DNA from: Agarilytica rhodophyticola
Lineage (GTDB): Bacteria; Pseudomonadota; Gammaproteobacteria; Pseudomonadales; Cellvibrionaceae
Direction: 5' to 3'
Length of the DNA stretch: 64,000 nucleotides
NCBI RefSeq assembly: GCF_002157225.2
Contig: NZ_CP020038.1
Span: 1,387,001-1,451,000, forward strand
Shown here: positions 59,651-64,000 of the stretch, in pieces
How the letters are laid out: each line of letters opens with the position of its first letter
How positions within the stretch are numbered: position 1 is the stretch's first letter
Notes under the pieces: generated by a model
Told to the model about the DNA's origin: nothing
The model's input: the letters and a program-made list of their open reading frames with translations, nothing else
The model's database searches: none
Program-made: the position numbers and the translations under genes

Positions 59651-60403
59651 ATGAGCAATGATGAACAAGTTTTTGGTATACATGCAGTGCAGTCGCTGCT
59701 CAAGACTTCTGCACACAGACTCAAAGAGTTATATATCTACCGCGGTCGTCGAGACCAAAAAGTGCAGAAAATCTTAGATGCGGTAGCTGCTATTAATGGT
59801 GTTGTTAAATATGTTGAAAAGAAAGACTTAGATGCTTTATGTGATGGCAACCATCAGGGGGTCGTGGCGCTGGTAAAAGCGGGGAAAAACCTTATTGAAG
59901 CCGACTTGTACGAACTTGTGCAAACCCCTGATATTGTGCCCTTGGTATTAGTACTCGATGGTGTTACTGACCCCCATAATCTAGGCGCATGCCTACGAAG
60001 TGCTGATGCGGCGGGTGTGCATGCAGTGGTAATTCCCAAGGATAACTCTGTAGGTCTTAACGAAACAGCCCGTAAAGTGGCTTCGGGCGCTGCCGAAACG
60101 ACACCTCTTATTGCTGTTACCAATTTAGCCCGTTGCTTGAAAAAGCTGCAGGAACTCGGTTTATGGGTGACCGGGCTTGCTGGCGAAGCGACGGACTCCA
60201 CTTATGATTCGGATTTAACCGGCCCTAGAGTTATTGTCATGGGGGCTGAAGGTTCCGGCATGCGGCGTTTAACTAAAGAAACGTGCGATGTATTAGTGAA
60301 GATTCCCATGCATGGCAGTGTCTCCAGTCTTAATGTCTCGGTGGCGACCGGGGTTGTGTTATTTGAGACATTGCGTCAACGATCCCTTTCCTCTGAGGCC
60401 TAA
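59651..60403 (+). CDS. rlmB: 23S rRNA (guanosine-2'-O-)-methyltransferase RlmB
   Basis: 250-aa SPOUT methyltransferase modifying G2251 of 23S rRNA. An N-terminal L30e-like substrate domain (~1-75) precedes a knotted SpoU domain with motif 1 DPHNLGACLRSAD, motif 2 VMGAEGSGM and motif 3 IPMHGSVSSLNVSVA. It follows rnr, as in E. coli and Pseudomonas. Confidence 0.97.
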   Translation: MSNDEQVFGIHAVQSLLKTSAHRLKELYIYRGRRDQKVQKILDAVAAINGVVKYVEKKDLDALCDGNHQGVVALVKAGKNLIEADLYELVQTPDIVPLVLVLDGVTDPHNLGACLRSADAAGVHAVVIPKDNSVGLNETARKVASGAAETTPLIAVTNLARCLKKLQELGLWVTGLAGEATDSTYDSDLTGPRVIVMGAEGSGMRRLTKETCDVLVKIPMHGSVSSLNVSVATGVVLFETLRQRSLSSEA

Positions 60404-60423
60404 TCATTCCTCAAATTCGTATC

Positions 60424-60443
60424 GTAGGACATCCTCGTCCTAC
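60424..60443. repeat. Short hairpin after rlmB
   Basis: GTAGGAC and GTCCTAC form a perfect 7-bp stem around ATCCTC, 20 bp after the rlmB stop. No T-run follows. It could be a weak terminator or a REP-like dispersed palindrome; its ACATCC core resembles the palindrome at 17393-17410. Confidence 0.4.
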
Positions 60444-60524
60444 ATTTATCGACTCTAAAATAGTTTAATACGCAGCTAATCTCATTGCTCGGTTGCAATT
60501 TGATCGTCGGCCACATAGAATACG

Positions 60525-60606
60525 CCGCCCTTCAATTTATGAAGGGCTAACCACTCCTTGCTTCATCAGAATATCCTGAGAAGCTTTAACCCGTAGGGAG
60601 CATAAA
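60525..60606 (+). promoter_or_regulatory. rpsF leader with hairpin, candidate S6:S18 autoregulatory site
   Basis: A perfect 7-bp hairpin, GCCCTTC/GAAGGGC (60527-60547), is preceded by CCG (60525-60527) and lies 59 bp before the rpsF ATG. In many bacteria the rpsF leader folds into a CCG-containing motif bound by the S6:S18 complex for autoregulation. Position and CCG fit, but the full consensus was not checked. Confidence 0.35.
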
Positions 60607-61047
60607 ATGCGTCATTACGAAATTGTATTTCTGGTTCATCCGGATCAGAGTGAACAAGTGCCCGGTATGATCGAGCGCTATTCATCTAATGTCACCACTA
60701 AGGGTGGCGCGGTGCACCGTCTAGAAGACTGGGGTCGCCGTCAACTCGCTTATCCTATTAACAAAATTCACAAAGCTCACTACGTTCTTATGAACGTTGA
60801 GTGCACTGATGAAGCACTTGAAGAGCTGACGACTAACTTTCGCTACAACGATGCTGTTTTGCGAAACATGGTGATCCGCACTGACGAAGCTGTGACTGAA
60901 GAGTCACCTATCATGAAAGCGGAAAAAGAAAACCGTGAGCGCAAAAATCGCACTGACCGCCGTTCTAACGATACCGAAGCTGAAGCTCCAGCAGCGGTAG
61001 AAGAAAGTGCAGATGATCAACCAACAGCAGATAGTGAGGAGGCATAA
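60607..61047 (+). CDS. rpsF: 30S ribosomal protein S6
   Basis: 146 aa, slightly longer than the E. coli core because of an acidic, Ala/Glu-rich C-terminal tail (~110-146). The N-terminal [19 protein letters not shown] and the [14 protein letters not shown] loop are typical. S6 binds S18 on the platform of the 30S subunit. AGGGAG precedes the ATG. It starts the rpsF-rpsR-DUF2232-rplI cluster. Confidence 0.98.
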   Translation: MRHYEIVFLVHPDQSEQVPGMIERYSSNVTTKGGAVHRLEDWGRRQLAYPINKIHKAHYVLMNVECTDEALEELTTNFRYNDAVLRNMVIRTDEAVTEESPIMKAEKENRERKNRTDRRSNDTEAEAPAAVEESADDQPTADSEEA

Positions 61048-61049
61048 TC

Positions 61050-61277
61050 ATGGCTCGTTTTTTTCGTCGTCGTAAGTTTTGCCGTTTCACCGCTGAAGGT
61101 GTGAAGCAAATTGATTATAAAGACCTTGATACATTAAAAGCTTATATCTCTGAGACAGGTAAAATCGTACCTAGTCGTATCACTGGGACTAAAGCAAAGT
61201 ATCAGCGTCAATTGGCTACAGCAGTTAAGCGCGCACGTTATCTTGCGTTGTTGCCATACACTGATAGCCACGACTAA
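61050..61277 (+). CDS. rpsR: 30S ribosomal protein S18
   Basis: 75 aa. It has [10 protein letters not shown] near the N terminus, [10 protein letters not shown], and the basic motif [25 protein letters not shown]. It is 2 bp after rpsF, so translation is likely coupled to S6, its direct ribosomal partner. Confidence 0.98.
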   Translation: MARFFRRRKFCRFTAEGVKQIDYKDLDTLKAYISETGKIVPSRITGTKAKYQRQLATAVKRARYLALLPYTDSHD

Positions 61278-61312
61278 TCGTTAGTTAACTAAATTGTAGA
61301 GAGCAAATCCTC

Positions 61313-62182
61313 ATGCGCTTGCTAGCTGAATTTATTATGCGCGGGCGTCTTGAAGCGATTGTAGTAGCCCTGATCGGCAGTTGGTTTCCAGTTGTACCTC
61401 AGGCTACGATTGCCCTAGTGACCTTGCGCAAAGGTTGGCAAGAAGGGCTGATTATCGCGGTAGCAACAACACTGCCCGCATTCTTCGGAGTTTACTCTGG
61501 TAATGTGGATGCAATACTCTTTTTGGCAACAATAGGCGTATTCGTGGTGTGTTACGGCATATCGTTGGTATTAAGGTGGTGTGTGATATGGCCCGCTGCC
61601 TTGGCGGCAACAGTAGCGTTAGCTTGCCTAATAGCAATTCTGATTCGCGCTGATGTTTTCAATTTAGCCCCAGATTTCTCTGGTTCTTTTATGGATCTTG
61701 CTGCAAATCTGGCACTTGAAAATGACGCGACAGATAGTGTTAGTGTTGTTAGTCAGCAAGATATCAGCGCAGTCAAAGCGACGGGTATCCTCGCATGCCT
61801 TATCGGTGTCAGTGCGATATTCGGCTTGCTTGTAGGGCGCTGGTGGCAGGCGATTTTATATAATCCAGGTGGATTTCAGACTGAATTTCATGCACTTCGT
61901 TTGAATACACCAATCGCTCTAAGCTCTGCATTGGCACTTGTTTATTGCCTGATGCGAGGGGATGAATACGTATACTGGACAGGCCTCTTTGGCATGCCCT
62001 TATTTTTTGCAGGTTTGGGCTTAGCACATTATGCAATTGCTAAGTCGAATATGGGGCCCAGCAGCGTGGTGGTGATGTATGTTGCCATTATTCTGTTTTT
62101 ACCATTGAGCATTATCTTAATGCTGGCTGGCCTTACCGATACTTGGCTCGACTACAGACAAAAAATTCAATTTAAGCAGTAA
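61313..62182 (+). CDS. DUF2232 family integral membrane protein
   Basis: 289 aa with about seven to eight hydrophobic helices and few charged residues. Stretches such as MRLLAEFIMRGRLEAIVVALIG at the start and WTGLFGMPLFFAGLGLAHYAI near the end are characteristic of the membrane protein found between rpsR and rplI in Pseudomonas and relatives. Its function is unknown. The conserved place within a ribosomal-protein cluster suggests coexpression, but a direct link to the ribosome is not established. Confidence 0.88.
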   Translation: MRLLAEFIMRGRLEAIVVALIGSWFPVVPQATIALVTLRKGWQEGLIIAVATTLPAFFGVYSGNVDAILFLATIGVFVVCYGISLVLRWCVIWPAALAATVALACLIAILIRADVFNLAPDFSGSFMDLAANLALENDATDSVSVVSQQDISAVKATGILACLIGVSAIFGLLVGRWWQAILYNPGGFQTEFHALRLNTPIALSSALALVYCLMRGDEYVYWTGLFGMPLFFAGLGLAHYAIAKSNMGPSSVVVMYVAIILFLPLSIILMLAGLTDTWLDYRQKIQFKQ

Positions 62183-62215
62183 TGATAATATTACTGAAAA
62201 ATAGAGGAAAGCGAG

Positions 62216-62662
62216 ATGGAAGTTATTCTACTCGAAAAAGTGGGTAAACTAGGTGGCGTTGGCGACAAAGTTAACGTTAAGTCAGGCTTTGGCCGCAACT
62301 ATCTTTTGCCACAAGGTAAAGCGATATCCGCCACTGCAGATAACCTAAAAGAATTTGAAGCGCGCAGAGCAGAGCTTGAGAAAGCTGCAGCAGATAAGAA
62401 AGAATCTGCTGAAATTCGCGCTCGTGAACTCGAAGAGCTTAGCGTTACTATCACTGCTAAAGCGGGTGATGAAGGCAAGTTGTTCGGTTCTGTTGGTGCA
62501 CGTGATATCGCCGAAGCAATCACTGCTGCAGGCGTTGCAGTTACTAAAGCCGAAGTTAAACTGCCAGAAGGTACTTTACGTGAAATAGGTGAATATGAAA
62601 TCACTTTGCAACTTCACGTAGACGTTGTACAAGCAGTTAAACTTCAAGTCGAAGCTGAGTAA
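62216..62662 (+). CDS. rplI: 50S ribosomal protein L9
   Basis: 148 aa, full length. The N-terminal RNA-binding domain ([19 protein letters not shown]...[13 protein letters not shown]), a long connecting helix and a C-terminal domain are all visible. L9 extends from the L1 stalk base and helps keep reading frame. GAGGAAAG precedes the ATG; a strong terminator follows. Confidence 0.98.
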   Translation: MEVILLEKVGKLGGVGDKVNVKSGFGRNYLLPQGKAISATADNLKEFEARRAELEKAAADKKESAEIRARELEELSVTITAKAGDEGKLFGSVGARDIAEAITAAGVAVTKAEVKLPEGTLREIGEYEITLQLHVDVVQAVKLQVEAE

Positions 62663-62706
62663 TTGCAAATACGCTATACCCGTAGCGTTATTTCTGAGTA
62701 AAATCG

Positions 62707-62745
62707 AGCGCACTGCTGGAATAATGGCCGGCAGTGCGCTTTTTT
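62707..62745 (+). terminator. Intrinsic terminator after rplI
   Basis: AGCGCACTGC and GCAGTGCGCT form a 10-bp stem, extended inward by TGG/CCG, with six T directly after. It ends the rpsF-rplI transcript. Confidence 0.93.
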
Positions 62746-62970
62746 GCATCTTAAATATACATATCTAAGCAAAAAGTGCTTACTTTGAGGCCTACAGGCC
62801 CTAAGCTACTGAAAACCTTACTGCTGTTACCATAGAAAGTTACTTTAAGAAGGCTGCAAAATTTTTTCATCGCAACCTTTTCATCGCAACTATGTGAGGA
62901 AATATCCTCACAAGGCAGTACAATCAATAATACAATGCTTGCAAATATTTATACTTAAATAAAGATACGA
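62746..62970. other. dnaB upstream spacer
   Basis: 225 bp of AT-rich non-coding sequence between the rplI terminator and dnaB (with the terminator, a 308-bp gap). It has short repeats such as TTTTCATCGCAAC twice (near 62864 and 62878). A dnaB promoter is expected but no pair was assigned. Confidence 0.45.
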
Positions 62971-64000
62971 ATGTCTGAGTCTGAACCCTACGATTATCCT
63001 GAAATAGAGCGCGAGCTTCACAGTGATGAAATGCCTGCTGCGGGTGTTATGCCTCACTCATTAGAAGCCGAACAGTCAGTTTTAGGCGGCCTGCTGCGTG
63101 ACTCCAGTCAATATGACGCTGTCGCTGAAGTGGTATCAGATAGTGACTTCTTTAAGCTCGGTCACAGTAAGATTTTCAGTGTCATGGCTGAGCTTATTGA
63201 ACGTGAGCAACCGATTGATGTTATTACTGTCTCTGAAGAGCTGAGCCACCGAGATGAGCTAGAGAGTGCAGGCGGCTTAGACTATATTGCTGACCTTGCT
63301 ACCCAGGTTCCTAGTAGTGCCAATGTGGTCGCCTACGCAAAAATCGTACGCGAGCGGGCGACGTTAAGGCAGTTGATCTCTGCTGCTACCGAGATCAGCC
63401 GGGCTAGCTACAACCCTGGTGGACTGGCTTCTGATGATTTGCTACAGCTGGCTGAAAAACGTGTATTAGAAATTTCTGAAGAGCGTCCTAAAGAAGGGGG
63501 CTTTGCCGACGTTAATACGCTTTTGAAGGAGACGGTTGATAAAATTGATGAGCTTTTTCGCTCTGATAGTGATATCACGGGCCTTAAAACAGGTATTAAC
63601 GAACTCGATGAGAAAACGTCAGGCTGGCAAAATGGCGAACTTATCATTCTTGCTGCTCGTCCTTCTATGGGGAAAACGGCGCTAGCATTGAACTTTGTCG
63701 AGTCCGCTATTCTTACTCAAGATCGCCCGGCATTGATCTTCAGTATGGAGATGCCGTCAGGATCTTTAGTAATGCGGATGTTGTCGTCGATGGGGCGAAT
63801 CGACCAAGGGCGTTTGCGTAATGGTAAATTGACTGAAGAGGATTGGCCAAAGCTAGAGGTTGCTGCGCGCAAGCTAAAAGATAAAAAGTTATTTATCGAC
63901 GATACCGCGGGACTAACCCCTAATGAAGTTCGTGCCCGTGTACGAAGAATCGCCAGAGAACATGGTAACCCAGGCATGATCATGCTGGATTACCTACAGC
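62971..64000 (+). CDS. dnaB: Replicative DNA helicase DnaB, 5' part of gene
   Basis: 343 codons are visible; the gene runs off the window end. The N-terminal helical domain (~25-130; MPHSLEAEQSVLGGLL) is followed by a linker and the RecA-like ATPase domain, which begins near residue 200. Walker A is ARPSMGKTA, FSMEMPSGSL follows, and the last residues (MLDYLQ) are Walker B. DnaB is the hexameric fork helicase loaded by DnaC/DciA-type loaders or PriA. No conspicuous ribosome-binding site precedes the ATG. The rplI-dnaB order is the normal one. Confidence 0.98.
   Translation, partial: MSESEPYDYPEIERELHSDEMPAAGVMPHSLEAEQSVLGGLLRDSSQYDAVAEVVSDSDFFKLGHSKIFSVMAELIEREQPIDVITVSEELSHRDELESAGGLDYIADLATQVPSSANVVAYAKIVRERATLRQLISAATEISRASYNPGGLASDDLLQLAEKRVLEISEERPKEGGFADVNTLLKETVDKIDELFRSDSDITGLKTGINELDEKTSGWQNGELIILAARPSMGKTALALNFVESAILTQDRPALIFSMEMPSGSLVMRMLSSMGRIDQGRLRNGKLTEEDWPKLEVAARKLKDKKLFIDDTAGLTPNEVRARVRRIAREHGNPGMIMLDYLQ

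Overview
This window is a stretch of core chromosome from a gammaproteobacterium. Gene content and order match the Pseudomonas/Cellvibrionales branch: ubiE-ubiJ-ubiB, hslVU with a DUF971 gene, priA-rpmE, mrcA-pilMNOPQ-aroK-aroB-damX-like-gltB-gltD-hemE, then psd, rsgA/orn, queG/nnr-tsaE-amidase-mutL-miaA-hfq-hflX-hflK-hflC-hisZ-purA-rnr-rlmB-rpsF-rpsR-DUF2232-rplI-dnaB. Base composition is moderate by eye, and several genes use GTG or TTG starts. The type IV pilus alignment operon, the dihaem cytochrome c peroxidase, the ubiquinone genes and an outer-membrane MipA protein fit a respiring, surface-motile Gram-negative. The species cannot be named from the sequence.

Layout. 1-5.6 kb: 3' end of pnp, a MipA/AraC-regulator pair, a glutaredoxin. 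3.3-6.4 kb: ubiB, ubiJ and ubiE on the minus strand. 7.1-9.9 kb: an accessory three-gene block with a dihaem peroxidase and two paralogous membrane-anchored helical proteins that look like stand-alone DAHL-type sensor domains. 9.9-13.1 kb: SPOR protein, hslV, hslU and DUF971 on the minus strand, with a candidate heat-shock promoter and a 177-bp MITE-like palindromic element in front of hslV. 13.4-17.2 kb: a lipoprotein with Ca-type Asp/Gly repeats sits where relatives carry argS, then priA and rpmE. 17.4-28.7 kb: PBP1A, divergent from pilMNOPQ-aroKB-damX. 29-38 kb: glutamate synthase, hemE and a degenerate HD-GYP protein. 38-43.4 kb: psd, sulfurtransferase, rsgA, orn, a small conserved protein, queG. 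43.5-56.7 kb: nnr to purA. 57-64 kb: rnr, rlmB, the S6-S18-DUF2232-L9 ribosomal cluster and the 5' part of dnaB.

Functional themes are envelope building (PBP1A, amidase, SPOR proteins, Psd, type IV pilus scaffold), RNA metabolism and translation quality control (PNPase, RNase R, Orn, RlmB, MiaA, QueG, TsaE, Hfq, HflX, RsgA), proteolysis (HslVU, HflKC) and DNA maintenance (PriA, MutL, DnaB).

No CRISPR array, prophage, transposase gene, tRNA or rRNA was seen. The points most worth a second look are: the peroxidase/double-DAHL block; the palindromic element beside the hslVU heat-shock promoter; the amidase whose signal peptide can only be translated from a non-standard start codon; the HD-GYP protein lacking metal ligands; a Ca-type loop inside PilQ; and a second long imperfect palindrome before hemE.
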